Below are positions 46,155 through 57,670 of a DNA stretch of 64,000 nucleotides, piece after piece. The position numbers and the translations under genes are program-made. Position 1 is the stretch's first letter. The number at the start of each line of letters is the position of its first letter. This DNA comes from Biscogniauxia marginata (Eukaryota > Ascomycota > Sordariomycetes > Xylariales > Xylariaceae). The stretch covers positions 310,001-374,000 of the forward strand of contig MU404086.1 of assembly GCA_022695795.1 (NCBI GenBank), written 5' to 3'. The notes beneath the pieces are model-generated. The model was not told where the DNA came from and did not search any database. It was given only the letters and a program-made list of their open reading frames with translations.

Positions 46155-46937
46155 GGTGGTCTATTAATGTTGGCGCAGGCGAGCCGAAATCGTTCCTATT
46201 GAGACGCGGTGAGAAAATAGGGCACACCGGGAAAGGGGAAAGGAAAAAAAAGAAGTGACGTCTGACGGACGTGTGTAATTTTGGAGGTCGGGGATTTAGG
46301 CAAATCAAGCTGGCTTTGCCAGCTGGCAAGGCTCCCTATCAGCTGCAGAGAGCAATCCCGACCTCGGGCGCTAATATTAGTCTAAAAAGTCCATGTATAG
46401 GTTGTGGGGGTGGTCAATGCATCCAGGGTTTAAATGCAAATTTTCAGTAGCTAGTTGACATTCGCTCTCCATCAGAATTACAACCCACGTTCGTTTCTTT
46501 TTGGTTTGCTTCATCCACTACATCAAGGTAGGTATTTCAAAAATAATGTTATTAGAATAATGTTATATATACTTCTATGCGTGCCGATCAACCAAACCTG
46601 CGCCGCCACGAATGCGACAGGATTAAGGCTAAAAGTAATTAGGTTAGGTTAGGTGATCGCACAAGTGCTTCGAATCTCTAGATCCTCGCGACGCTTCAAG
46701 GAAATAAACTACGGATTACAAACGTTTGAATTTCGGCCTCGTCAACTCTAAGAGGATATCCCAGGCTACCTACTAGACCCGGCGTTATCATCTTAGCAAA
46801 TTAACATATAAAGTTGCAAGCACTACGACACGCAGTTAGCATCTCGCTAGTTGGTTCCGAAGTCCTTTTCGAGAGAGGATTATTAGTAACAATAGAAGCG
46901 AATAAGTTATTAAATGCTGCTGCTAATTCTACAATCA
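46155..46937. other. Intergenic: PWI gene promoter to secreted-protein gene
   Basis: No gene is seen. The part nearest 46937 is the 3' region of the secreted-protein gene. Confidence 0.55.
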
Positions 46938-47324
46938 TTATATAACACTGTCGGGCTCTATGATACCTTTGGCCACGTAGCATGAATGTAAGCATATATC
47001 AAACTCTTCCTGGTCGTAGGCGGTAAATCCACCTGGAGTCTTTGCCGCATTTGGATCCTTGTCCTGCTTTCGGAAACATCCGTCGGAGCATTGTAGGTTG
47101 TCCTCTTCCTCGCTCGAGCTGAGATCATCTGCTATATCTTCTCCATCTTTTCCATTTCCTCCCAGGATACATTTTGGGACGCATTTGACGAAACCCTTGA
47201 AGTTGTTGTTGTTCCAGCACGTTCCAGTGCATCCACGCTCCTGAATATCGACTTCTGGCCACGGCGATGCTAGAGCTGTACGTGCAGATAGACTTAGGAG
47301 GAAAAGAGCGACGGTAGACTTCAT
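46938..47324 (-). CDS. Small secreted cysteine-rich protein (candidate effector)
   Basis: A 128-residue protein of unknown family. The N-terminus has a clear signal peptide (basic MK, hydrophobic TVALFLLSLSA, cleavage expected near ALASPWP). The mature part holds eight cysteines arranged as four Cys-x3-Cys motifs (CTGTC, CVPKC, CSDGC, CLHSC), which suggests four disulfides or a repeated hairpin. There is an acidic Ser/Glu stretch between the second and third motifs. No membrane segment after the signal. Size, cysteine content and location beside an AT-rich repeat island are typical of fungal secreted effectors, but this is inference. Confidence 0.78.
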   Translation of the reverse strand: MKSTVALFLLSLSARTALASPWPEVDIQERGCTGTCWNNNNFKGFVKCVPKCILGGNGKDGEDIADDLSSSEEEDNLQCSDGCFRKQDKDPNAAKTPGGFTAYDQEEFDICLHSCYVAKGIIEPDSVI

Positions 47325-48480
47325 AGTGGAAAGGAAAAGTCAAAGGAATAATATGGATGATTTTTGTTTTGTTTAATTTGATATGGATTGGAAATTGCAG
47401 AAAGGGGTTCTGTCACGAGGGATGAAGTCGCACTCTCGCCTACATGGGTTCCCGACAGAACACTCTGCCCTTTTATGTGTATGGTAGTGCTGGACGCTGA
47501 CTGACATGGTAAAAGCAAAGGGATGATGGCTGACTTGGTAAGTTGTGGCCGAGTAACGAAATAATGATAGACTACCCTCTTAAACCCAAGGCATCGCACA
47601 AATTTCTCTTCCGCACTGCGTCATAAGTCATACAAGCTGCGAATAAAACGTCAAACACTCTTGAAAGGGAAAGGAGTCGAGTGGTGGAATTGGGAGTTTA
47701 AGATCCGCCGTGTCAGCATTTTAAACATAGGTAAATCGATCCCACGTGAGGCTAAAGATAGAAACTGCCACAGTAAGCCGTAGGTCGTTAACATAATGGT
47801 CACGATATCATCGGAGAGTTACCTACCTCACACTATTAGTGTCACACGGAGACCCCACGCCAAGACTGTTATCAAGATAAGTGGGGCATATGATTACATA
47901 CAAATGGAACCAACACGCAGACAGATTGTAAATGCCTCAGGCATCAGACGTGTATATATAACGAGCAAGGCCCCGGAGGGGTCTTGATTAAAACTTAGAC
48001 TCTTAAGTCCCTTGAGACCAAAGAGAATTATTGGTTGAATTCGATATATGTTCTAAGCTCATACGCCCTTGTCACAATTAGTCAACTTGAAATGTTGTTG
48101 TAGTCCAGAGGCAGGACATGTTAGAAAATACGCTAGTTTATAAGGCTCATACACCCTTCATGTTACAAGTTCGTCGAGACCCATAGGATGTAATGATTGG
48201 CTGATTAAGTGGACTGTCAGATGGCAAACCTCAGTGGATCGGATTTGATTCATAGGATTATTACATATTTTGTCTTGATTGGATGACCGACCGCTAGGTA
48301 GCTTATTTTGAGTTGGAAAGGACCTCACCTCAGAACCCTGCTGCGCCCCCGTTGTACGTTTCACCAATGGATAATTGAATAACTCGACCTAGAGCTTTAT
48401 GTAATCTCTCGAACAATCTATTCAACTAGGCCATCAAGTCGATTAAGGACGATGACAGTTAGGAGTTCTAAGCCGGGCGA
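47325..48480. other. Gene-free DNA left of the AT island
   Basis: Promoter of the cysteine-rich protein gene and anonymous DNA of moderate composition. No gene or repeat is recognised. Confidence 0.55.
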
Positions 48481-48606
48481 CCTTTCATAGAACTTATATG
48501 AAATATTATATTTATATTAATTATAATAACATATATCTCGCCCCTAGACGGCGAGTATTTATTATAAACCTATTAAACGCATTATTATAATAATAATAAA
48601 AGATTA

Positions 48607-48707
48607 TTAAAATTAATTAATAATTATTATTATTTAAATCGTTTTATTTAGCTTTATACTTTAAAAACTAAATACTTTTTTTATATTAAGTATTTAGTTT
48701 TTTAATA
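48607..48707 (+). repeat. Left arm of a 2.4 kb inverted repeat
   Basis: Pairs as reverse complement with 50891-50991. The arms share runs such as TTAAAATTAATTAATAATTA and TAAATACTTTTTTTATATTA, and most differences are C versus T. It could be a terminal inverted repeat or two oppositely placed copies. Confidence 0.7.
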
Positions 48708-50578
48708 GATTATTTATATTATTTAATTAAAAATTCATATATTTATTATTATTTTTAAAACGCGTAAAACTAAAATTATATATATATATATTAGTTTTTT
48801 AATTAATTAACTTAATTTAATAATTAATAATATTATTTATAAATAACGTTATTTAAATACTAGTTTTTATAAGTTATTAAAAATTTATAATGTTTTTAAT
48901 ATTATATTATAACGATAATTTAAAGGTATATTTACACGATTAACCGTTATATTAAATTTTCGAAAACTTATATCTTATAAAAAAGCTATAATTATATTAC
49001 GAACTAACCAGGGTAAGCAATTAAATGACAGGGGTACTGTTCTCACTCTTCTCGCGTCCGCACCAGACATGGATCCTGGAAGGGAAAACGACCTGTTGTC
49101 ACGTGATATGGATAACTCATCCAAGGGTATCCAACATACCAGTTGTAGGGAATAAAGGACAGAATAAACAGGTATAAGAAGAACGGGATTTCTCATATAT
49201 CTAATCATTCATTTTAGTTCTTTAACTATCAATTTAAGACTATAATTACTTCTTAATATTATAATGAGAATACCTTGAAATCTCTTTAATAAACGAAACA
49301 TTATAAATCTTTTAAATTAATTTCGATTTATTATTACTTTTAAATTAAGAAAACTTAATACGTATTTACTTATAAAGTTAATTAATTAAGAACATATAAA
49401 AAGGTTCGTTATAAATTAATTATTTCTTTTTCGTTTTTATTATGTTATCGAGATAATAAATATCTTATTATATAACCGCGATATAAAATATATTAAATCT
49501 AAATCGACGGGAATCTATACCACGTGACGTTATATTGCCTCTTTAACTTGAGCCATCCGTTCGTTTCATTCTTGGTCCGTACTTTATACCCTTATTAAAA
49601 ACCCTTCTAACACTATTAATTTATAACAAAACTTAATAAAATAATTAAAAATAAGTTATAATTATTTAAGTTATAAATATTATTAATTATATTTTTTATA
49701 TTATTTTAATTAAAAAACATTTCGCTTTATAATATTATAATAACTTATTATTATTAAAAAGTAAAATTATAAATAAACTTAATATAAATTTTATAAAGTA
49801 TTTTTATAAATATATAAAAAAACGAAAAAAAACTATATATCTTTTAATTTTAAATAATTACGAAAATTATTATTAAAAAATATCGTTATACTTTATATAT
49901 CTAGTTATTTATTATATAAATTTTAATTTCTCGACTTTATATATTTTAATATTTAAAAATAAATATATAATAATTACTTATAAGGTTTAATAAATCGTTA
50001 TTATATTTATATTATAAAAAAGACTTTTTAATTAGTTTTATAAAAGTTTTCGTTATTATAATAATTATCTCGAATATATAAATTAAATTTCGTATAATTA
50101 AATTAATTCTTTTTAAATTTTAAAAGTTATTATTATATTATTTATATTTATATAAATAATGCGTAAGTTTTTTTAATTTCGATATAATATAAGTGTTTTA
50201 AAAAGTTAAAATATTTATAATAACTCGCGAAATATCTTTATAATTTAATTATACTATTAATAAAATTAAAAAGCAATAAAAGTTTTTTATAAATATTATA
50301 AATAGTTATTTATAATTAATTTATAAAAAAAAATTTTATTATAAAATAAAACTATTTATTTTTGAGAAATAAACCACATTTTTAATAAGTAATATAAAAT
50401 TGAAAATAAATAAAAAAATTACTTAATATAAAAAATAACCTTATAAATTAAAAAAGCTTTAAAAAGAATAATAACTAAATAAAAACGATATAATATATAT
50501 AATTAAATTAATTATAATACGCGTATTTATATAATAAATAAAAATGTATTTAATAACATAATAAAAAATAATTAATAA

Positions 50579-50777
50579 TGTTGGTAGGTGTACGTACGTG
50601 TGAAAAGCAATAACAATAGACGATATGAAAGATAGGGGTGAGACTGGTGTAATATTGATGTCTAAGGAGGGAAAAGTCTACCTGAGGGGTGCTGCTGAAG
50701 ACAGCCTATTTATACCTAAAGAATGTACCTGTTTTCTGTACGGGGACACAGCCCCTTAGTTTGTCGACCAACCATCA
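50579..50777. mobile_element. Solo LTR (199 bp) with AATAA target-site duplication
   Basis: The element starts TGTTGG and ends CCATCA (TG...CA ends). It is flanked directly by AATAA on both sides (50574-50578 and 50778-50782), the 5 bp duplication made by LTR-retrotransposon integration. A TATTTATA box lies at about 50707. Composition is normal while the flanks are AT-rich, so it inserted into an already degraded element or escaped RIP. Confidence 0.75.
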
Positions 50778-50890
50778 AATAATTTTAATTTTAAGGAGTT
50801 ATAATTAATTTTATTTATTATTAATTTTTTATTTTAATTTTAAAAAGTTTTAACTTAAAAAATATAATAAATTAATTAATTTAAATTACA

Positions 50891-50991
50891 TATTAAAAAA
50901 CTAAATATTTAATATAAAAAAAGTATTTAATTTTTAAAATATAAAATTAAATATAATAATTTAAATAATAATAATTATTAATTAATTTTAA
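50891..50991 (-). repeat. Right arm of the 2.4 kb inverted repeat
   Basis: Reverse complement of 48607-48707 with scattered transitions. Confidence 0.7.
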
Positions 50992-51530
50992 TGTTACGTA
51001 AATGTTTTTTAATAATTAAAAATGTAGTAATTATAAAATTTCGTTTATAAACTTGTTTCGTTTATTCGTTTATATAGTACGTTATAATTAAACTAGTTAA
51101 TTATTTGATGCGGGTTTATAAGGGTCCTTCGAACCTATGTGAGGCCCTAGCTTTAAATAAAGGAGATAAGGGTCTATATATAAAGCTTGTAAGTTTGCGG
51201 CTTATAAGGCTCCTCCTTTTTCGACATACAATTTTACGACTATTTATATACACTTTATATATACATATATTATTATTTAAAAAAAAAGTTTTAAAAGTTT
51301 TCCGATTTTTTTTTCTAGTTAAGTTATTAATATTTAAAAATTTAATTTTATATAAAAAATTAATAACTTATTTTTTATATATTATATATTAATTATAACG
51401 TTTTTTTATTTCGTAATTATTAATATAAAAATTTCTTATAATAACATATAACGAAAAACATTATTTTAATATAAATTAAGTAAATATTATATAAATTAAA
51501 AATCTGAGTTTATCCTGTTTTATTGCTCTA

Positions 51531-52968
51531 ATTTAAAACCATGCTCGTAACCGAGCATGTTTATCGACGGCGCTTGGGATTGGTAGAACGAAGAAGGCTG
51601 TGGAATACCAGTCTACACCCTCTTTGGTTCAGTATCGAACCCACCTGTCACGGGGTAGTACGGATGTTGGTAATAACGTAATTATTGTGAGAAGGACTAT
51701 AACTACAACTATCTAAGATACTATATCTACTATGACAACACCTAATCACGACAAGTCCAAGGGTCAACCCCCTAGAGCAAGGCGCTGGAGCCGGCGAAGC
51801 ATTCCCTGCCAACCATCTTGACAAGGTTCTACCAAGGAAGAAGAGAGTATTTTCGAAGAAAACTTTTGCATAATTCAGAAATTGGTAATACAGTCATCAA
51901 GCATGCTGCACCGAATAGCGTGGCGACTTTCCAGATAGAGTAGAGTAAGGTCATCAGCGAAAATGACAGCCTGAAAGGCTCTACAATCAGAAGCCAAGGA
52001 AATAATAACTAGAAAGCCCCTCCACGAGACGAAGGGTAGTACTGAGACTTGTCTTTCTACCTGAAGATTATAGCCTTTTCATCAGGCCGGAGAGCCAAGA
52101 GTTCCCATGGAAGGAGATCCACGATCCACTAAGGGTCCTTTTCCCAGATGAATCTGAGCCTGAGGACTGTAGACACATTCGATAAGTTTGCGAAGCCGAA
52201 ACAGAGGTAGTCGAGGTAGTCGAACGAGAGCAGCAGTTAGCGAGAGTGTGACCCGCTGGATCTTCATGGCTATTACCCAGTCCTACAACATGACGATGAA
52301 ATACAATGCAAATACTATTCAAAAAGGGTTTGCTTTACTGCCGAGATCGATATTCTTCGAGCCTCATTACTGCTGATCCCCTGATCTCGGACCGATCGGC
52401 AGAGGCTTGGGCATGATCGACGACTATAGTATTATTGCTGCCACTTCAGCTAGAAACGAGTTCGTGAAAGCACGAATTACATCTTTTGTACTGTCCATCT
52501 GTAGAAAGTTTCAACTGATGTTATCTTATGTAAGATAAAATTTTATGTAGTTGCACTACATTAGCTACGTGGAAAAGGGGCTACCTGCGAGTTGATCGGC
52601 GCATTTTCGTGTGGATTAGCTGCGGCGGACAAAACGGAATATTAATTTATGGCGATTTGCCGTCTTGGATTCGTTGGCGTACCTTGTACAACACGATATT
52701 CAGCTCTCGCTGAGCGCGCCCGATAACCTAACGATCCGAGAGCTGAATCTTTGTTCAAAATGGCTGGCGTAAATGCGTCACAGCGACGAACTGGTTCTTA
52801 GCCTGGCTAAGACACAGTAGGAGGTCCGCAAGACGAATTATATAAACCCCTGACTTACTACCCATTTCTCAGGAGTACCACGGTAAAAGCTACAAAACTC
52901 ACGCTTGCTCAATAGATTTATTGTCCTCCCCACCCGTCATACATATACCTCAGAGAACAAAAACAAAA
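51531..52968. other. Gene-free DNA right of the AT island, possible retroelement relic
   Basis: Ordinary composition. On the minus strand about 51882-52030 translates to a stretch with AVIFADDLTLLYLES, like the YADD/FADD active site of a reverse transcriptase, but with a stop nearby. An exact 12 bp stem (52698-52709 with 52737-52748) lies 220 bp upstream of the secreted-protein start. No intact gene. Confidence 0.45.
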
Positions 52969-53691
52969 ATGAAGTTCACGGCTGCTGTTCTTGCATCTTG
53001 CGGTCCAACTCTCAGTTTCGCCCTCGTCGGTCTGGACTGGTCCTTCGACACGACTCCCTCAGGTGGCCTCAACGATGTCACCTTTCCCATGAACATAGCC
53101 CATGCACCTCACGAGAGCGGCTTTTACTTTGCACAGCAGTTCAACTTTGAGAACGTCGAGAATGTTGGCTACACCGGTCTTCAGCCGCGGGAAGACTCCA
53201 GTGGCAATAGTATTGTCCATGCTGCTTTCTCATCTTTCCAGGGTGGTACAACGACCGGGCACCCCAACTGCCACGATGGTGCTGACGGCGGTTCCGGCGT
53301 CAGCTGTGCCGTTGACATCCACGGAGACTATAGCCATACGTACAATTGCGTTGTCGAGAATACAGGGGGCACCACCTGGAGAGGAACTCTGGTCGACACC
53401 GTCACGGGGGAGAGCAACGTCATCGGGGAGTGGACGCTACCTTCGGGGTCTGGCAAACTCAAGGGTTCGCAGCTTGGTTTCGTCGAGTATTACCCCTGGA
53501 ATGGCCAGCCATCACACACTTGTGACTCTCTGCCCAAGACGGAGGTGACCTTTTACTATCCCACCACCAAGACGAGCGGGGCAGGTTACGGCAAGATCCC
53601 TGATGTTTATGAGTACGGAGATTGTGTAGGCAAGGCCGGTTATAGCTCTTCCCAGGGTTCCTCGTCTTGGACCATTGAGGTGGGATTTTGA
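52969..53691 (+). CDS. Secreted protein, DUF3472-like
   Basis: A 241-residue secreted protein in a single exon. The signal peptide is MKFTAAVLASCGPTLSFALV; the ATG at 52969 is preceded by AAAA, and an in-frame ATG 48 bases upstream would bury the signal, so the later start is preferred. The mature part is beta-rich with Trp, Gly and several cysteines. ESGFYFAQQFNFENVENVGY and the following YTGLQPRED segment resemble DUF3472, a beta-sandwich domain found in fungal and bacterial extracellular proteins. No catalytic residues can be assigned. It lies 1.4 kb from the RIP-type island. Confidence 0.8.
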   Translation: MKFTAAVLASCGPTLSFALVGLDWSFDTTPSGGLNDVTFPMNIAHAPHESGFYFAQQFNFENVENVGYTGLQPREDSSGNSIVHAAFSSFQGGTTTGHPNCHDGADGGSGVSCAVDIHGDYSHTYNCVVENTGGTTWRGTLVDTVTGESNVIGEWTLPSGSGKLKGSQLGFVEYYPWNGQPSHTCDSLPKTEVTFYYPTTKTSGAGYGKIPDVYEYGDCVGKAGYSSSQGSSSWTIEVGF

Positions 53692-55045
53692 GTTATCGAC
53701 TACTATCACAAGATTTGTTTGGTACCTACTGGGAAAAGGTTAACTAGCCAGTCAGGGAATGTGCAACCATTAGTGCGTTGCGCATAGGAGTTGAGCAGGT
53801 ATACCGTTTGGAAGGTTCTGATCACTATAAGAGGTACAAAGTGTTGAAATACGGGGTTATGCCCCTGCACAACCTTTGGTCTCCTGTATATATACGGGCT
53901 TTGCCCACCTATCTAGACTCACCTTGAACCAATACACTCGATCCTATCCTCGTATCTTTGCCCCATCTCAACAAGCACCGTATGCTTCTGAAGGGGCAAG
54001 TGTTGAGCTATACCTGGCTTCAGCTACCGTGCAAATGTACAATCCCGATTCCACAATTTCCTCTCCCCTCCACTCCTGGCGATAACTTAGATTGAGCCTT
54101 ATGTAACCCTCAAACCATCATCGTTTTATCCTGATCTTACTTCAAATATCTGATTAAGTTTAACGAGATAAACGCCTAGAAGCATCGGTTCCGCAGTCCC
54201 TCCGTTGATATGATTACATCGGTATTGATATCATCACAACACGAACACAAACACTTACCGATTAAATGTTAACTTGTCGGTTCGCAGTCTCTCGGGATCG
54301 TAGCTGAGGGTCAGGTCTGGTGTCTACCTAGAAGGCTTGACGTATTCCTTTTTTTAATCCAACCATTGAGTGATATGTTCGGTTCGGCTAGGCCGAGAGG
54401 CATATATGCCCGTCCGGCGCAGAGCCAATCGTAGCTCAAGGTAGCTCAAGTCAATATCTGCAAACGGCCTCCTGTAATTTAATATCACCCCTACCCTACT
54501 GTTACGTCATGGATGGATACTCACATATTGATGTGCCTCGTGCTTGACTCGCAGTTCCCTAACCTAGTCAACACGGCCCTACGATTTCTGTGGCACGAGA
54601 GGCCTTGCGACGAGGCGGTTCCCTAAGCGTAAAGCGCGGCAAGTGGCAATGAAAAGCGACAATGCAGAGCGACAGAGGGCTAACAAGTGTACAAGTCGAT
54701 AGTTACGGATTTCAATGGTATCACCATATGTATCTGCTGATATTCAGATTGTTGGTTTTCTTTTTAATTTGATAATAGCCATATAATCAAATCCTATCAT
54801 TTAAGGATGCATGTAAGCGATAACCTGGCTGGGNNNNNNNNNNTATTGTTGTTTTTATTTTTAATTTTTATTTACCAAATTAAAAAAAACATTAAATTTA
54901 TTTTTTTTTTTTTTTTATATCCACCCACCCCCCCCCCCCCCCCCCCCCCCTCCCGGCTAGAAACGAACGCAGCATCCAAACCAACAACATTAGGAGATGA
55001 AGACGAACCCCGTAACTTACGGCCCCGTAGAGAGACGGAAGCTAT
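53692..55045. other. Intergenic region with assembly gap and homopolymers
   Basis: No gene is supported. It contains the N gap (54834-54843) followed by AT-rich DNA, a poly-T run and a poly-C run ending near 54952. Confidence 0.6.
54834..54843. other. Assembly gap (10 N)
   Basis: Ten unknown bases mark a scaffold join or an unresolved stretch. The true length is unknown. The following poly-T/poly-C tract is a likely reason for the break. Confidence 0.99.
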
Positions 55046-56674
55046 TTAGTACAAGTGGGAGGCCTCAAAATGCTGCTCACGCTCATGACGGAGAAGCTCG
55101 TCAAGAGCCGACAAGTATGTGTCCTTGTACTCAACCCGACTACCAGTGGCCTCTAAGATACCCTGCATCGTCAAGTCGGTACAACCGTCAAACGGGGAAT
55201 GAGATGCAATCACAATTGAATACGTCGAAATACGCGCCGACATCAGTTGCTCGCAAGTTACGAAAAGCGAGGTAGTGCTTGAACACGTAGCGTTTCCATC
55301 TCCAATAAGTACTAAGAGTTTTTGGCTGTCAATATTCATTCTGAAAATGTTATTGGCCTGTTCAAGGCAATAAGTATAGTCTTCGGCGCCTCCCATGCTG
55401 TCAAGATCGTCCATGATTCGAAATGTTGCATCGGAAATGGCTTGGACGGGCGAAGGATTGTGCCGCTCACGACCCCCATGAATCACGACCGCAACTCTGG
55501 CATCGCTGTTGACTGACTTGACTATGTGTAGGACATCTCTGTAGGCTTGCTTAATCTCATGGATGAATGAAGTGAGACTGCCGCTAACGTCGACGCAAAT
55601 GACCACCGTTTGGGCAAAAGGCTTGGCTGACTTCTCTAGCGACTTCTCCAGCTTGTCGAGACTCTGCCGTAGCTTTCGGGATTCTGCAAGAGATTGGTCG
55701 CGTGCCTCCTCCAGCTGCTGCTTCTCTTGCAAGGCCTGCACTCTGTGATCTTCTGCCTGGGTGTGAAGTTTCTTCTGCAAAGCTTCTTTCTTCTCGACAG
55801 CATCCGCGCAAGCAGTCCGGAGGGTGCCGATTTCCCGTTTGAGTTCCTTGACCTCGACGCCTTTGAGAGTAAGACGTTGTTGGAGGTCATGTTGGCGTGA
55901 TTCGTGGGATTTCTCTAATCTGGAAACAGTTAGTTTTACATCACGACTATACTTTTCCTACAATCTGACGTACGTGAAAGTGAGGTCATGGAGTTTGGCT
56001 TGGGTTATTGCCAGTTCATGGTCTAGTTGCTGGACCTTGTCGGTTTGTTGGGCGCAAGACTTGACAGCCTCATCGTGAGCTCTCTGAAGTATGTCGCGAC
56101 TAAGTATAGACTGGTCAAGGCTCTTAACTGCTTCGTCGAGCTTAGTCTCCAAGTCACTAACTCGCTCCAACATGGCCTTGTCTCGCTGGCCCGCATCGGC
56201 AGTCTGAGATTCAAGCTTCTGGGCTGCCTCGTTGATCTGTCTGTGAAGCATCACACATTCAACCTCGAAGGCCTTGTTGCTAGAGGTAAGACTAGCTAGC
56301 TCATCTTGCAGACTGCTAATGCGAGCTTCCAGATCGATACATAGCTTGTGTTTTTTGCTGAGCTGCTCTGCCAGCTGAATACGCTGGATGTTGAACGCCT
56401 TTTCTCTGCTGCTGGTTCTATCACGTTGTACATCCATCATAAGCTGACCACCCGTTGAAGCTTGAGGGGGTAGGGTTGTTGCGGAATGTTCAGAATCCTT
56501 GGATAGAGTGGAGTGCGACTGCGTGGCAATTGCTTTCAGGGCATCTTTTGTTGGCATCGGCGGGTTTATCGCGATGTCTCTGGACTTCTGCGATATCGAT
56601 GAAGCAGTCGACATGCTCATCGCCATATTGCTAGATGCTGCGAGTGGCATTCGAGGTGCATTATTGTCCGTCAT
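55046..56674 (-). CDS. Coiled-coil protein with C-terminal von Willebrand A domain
   Basis: A 524-residue intracellular protein from two exons, 55974-56674 and 55046-55919 (54 bp intron, GTACGT donor). The N-terminus is disordered (1-85). Residues about 90-330 form a long coiled coil (ARISSLQDELASLTSSNK, RKLRQSLDKLEKSLEK). A vWA domain starts at about 339 with the MIDAS motif DVSGS at D344-S348, followed by a GGAEDYTYCLEQA helix and the LLVLIGDGNA strand, where the Asp can complete the metal site. No signal peptide or membrane segment, unlike extracellular vWA proteins. It is divergent from the ankyrin-AAA+ gene 1 kb away. vWA proteins with intact MIDAS often partner AAA+ ATPases (MoxR/vWA, midasin), so a functional link is possible. 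Confidence 0.82.
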
Positions 56675-57670
56675 GACTTCTTAAGTTTGGCTTAGAGGGT
56701 ATTGCGTATATGTTGGTCGCGGTGCAAAATATGACGACGGGTAAATTCTCGTTCAAGATAGATACTCCAATCAAAGTCTGAGAAGTATGCCAATACTCAG
56801 CCGGACAATATACTCCTTTATTATAGCTCACCAAGAGCTTTGTGCCTGGCACTTCAACAATCATAGTCACACAGGAGCCTTGATCGCCTGGAAACTGGGT
56901 GGCAGTTTTGGGTAAGAATATGATGATCTCGATGAAGGCAATACAAACGGGAATGCAAACGAGTAAGCAATATCCAAATATGCCACCGCCCACCTTTTTG
57001 CAACGTATTCGGTAACTACTGTTCCTATCCGCAACAGAAATACTCCGTAAGAGATGGAAGCAAGAAAAACATAGGCTCTCCAGTGTTAGATTTTGTGACT
57101 TGGTAGGCATACAATGGAATAATATCGAACAAGTAAGAAGACTTTCCCCTTTTTTTCGGCGTGTTGCATAACATCAAGGGGTACTAATTGGCTAGAGCTT
57201 CACCGGCTACAAACGATATCACAGTTCGTTTGTATCATTATGCCTGTTGAAATTCAGGGCTACGAGGTTGCTTAATTAGGTGAAGAGCCATCTGGAGAGT
57301 GTGGAGGACTTGTCTATCAGATACGTGATGGCTGAGGATGCTTTGTAACCTGTACATGACAGCTACCCCCTTGACATCTATTCCAGTAATGTTAAAGGTT
57401 GCCAGCAAACGACTGTCCATACATGTAATGAGCTTCTTAGATGACGACAGTACATAATATCAAACAACTAACTAAAGTAACAGCATATTCATGCGTTGTA
57501 GACCTACACAGCCTTTCGTTCTAATACTTAAGATGACCGCGAGCATCTTCGAAATTCCTCCTCGGCTGATCTCGAACTTGGCCTGCGTTCTCCATTCGCT
57601 CCAATAGTCGACATTCTATGACCTAAAACCCATGCCTCCCCCCCTACTAAAGGAAAGTATACACCAGATC
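56675..57670. other. Divergent promoter region of the VWA and ankyrin-AAA+ genes
   Basis: 1 kb between two start codons. A 149-codon minus-strand frame (56661-57110) encodes a peptide with one strong hydrophobic segment (GYCLLVCIPVCIAFIEIIIFL) and overlaps the VWA start by 14 bases. I cannot tell whether it is a small membrane-protein gene or chance. Confidence 0.4.

Larger units (their letters stand above)
48481..51530. repeat. 3 kb AT-rich island (RIP-degraded transposon relics)
   Basis: Extremely AT-rich DNA with almost no open frames, broken by patches of normal composition at about 48995-49215, 49505-49600 and 50579-50777. The last patch is a solo LTR. The outer AT parts contain 101 bp arms in inverted orientation (48607-48707 and 50891-50991). 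Sharp composition borders and loss of C/G fit RIP of one or more transposons with later insertions that escaped or predated it. Confidence 0.8.

Noticed and set aside
48995..49215. GC-normal patch in the AT island as a second solo LTR
   Set aside because: I could not pair TG...CA ends with a target-site duplication.
51630..51660. TTCAGTATCGAACCCACC as a tRNA T-arm
   Set aside because: No acceptor stem or anticodon arm could be built around it. I saw no other tRNA-like clover in the window.
51664..51740. 77 bp segment with TGTTG...CAACA ends
   Set aside because: Looks LTR-like at its ends but has no matching flanking duplication and is too short to call.
56661..57110. 149-codon minus-strand frame with one hydrophobic segment
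   Set aside because: Overlaps the VWA start and lacks supporting motifs. Kept only as a possibility in the VWA/AAA+ finding, not called as a gene.
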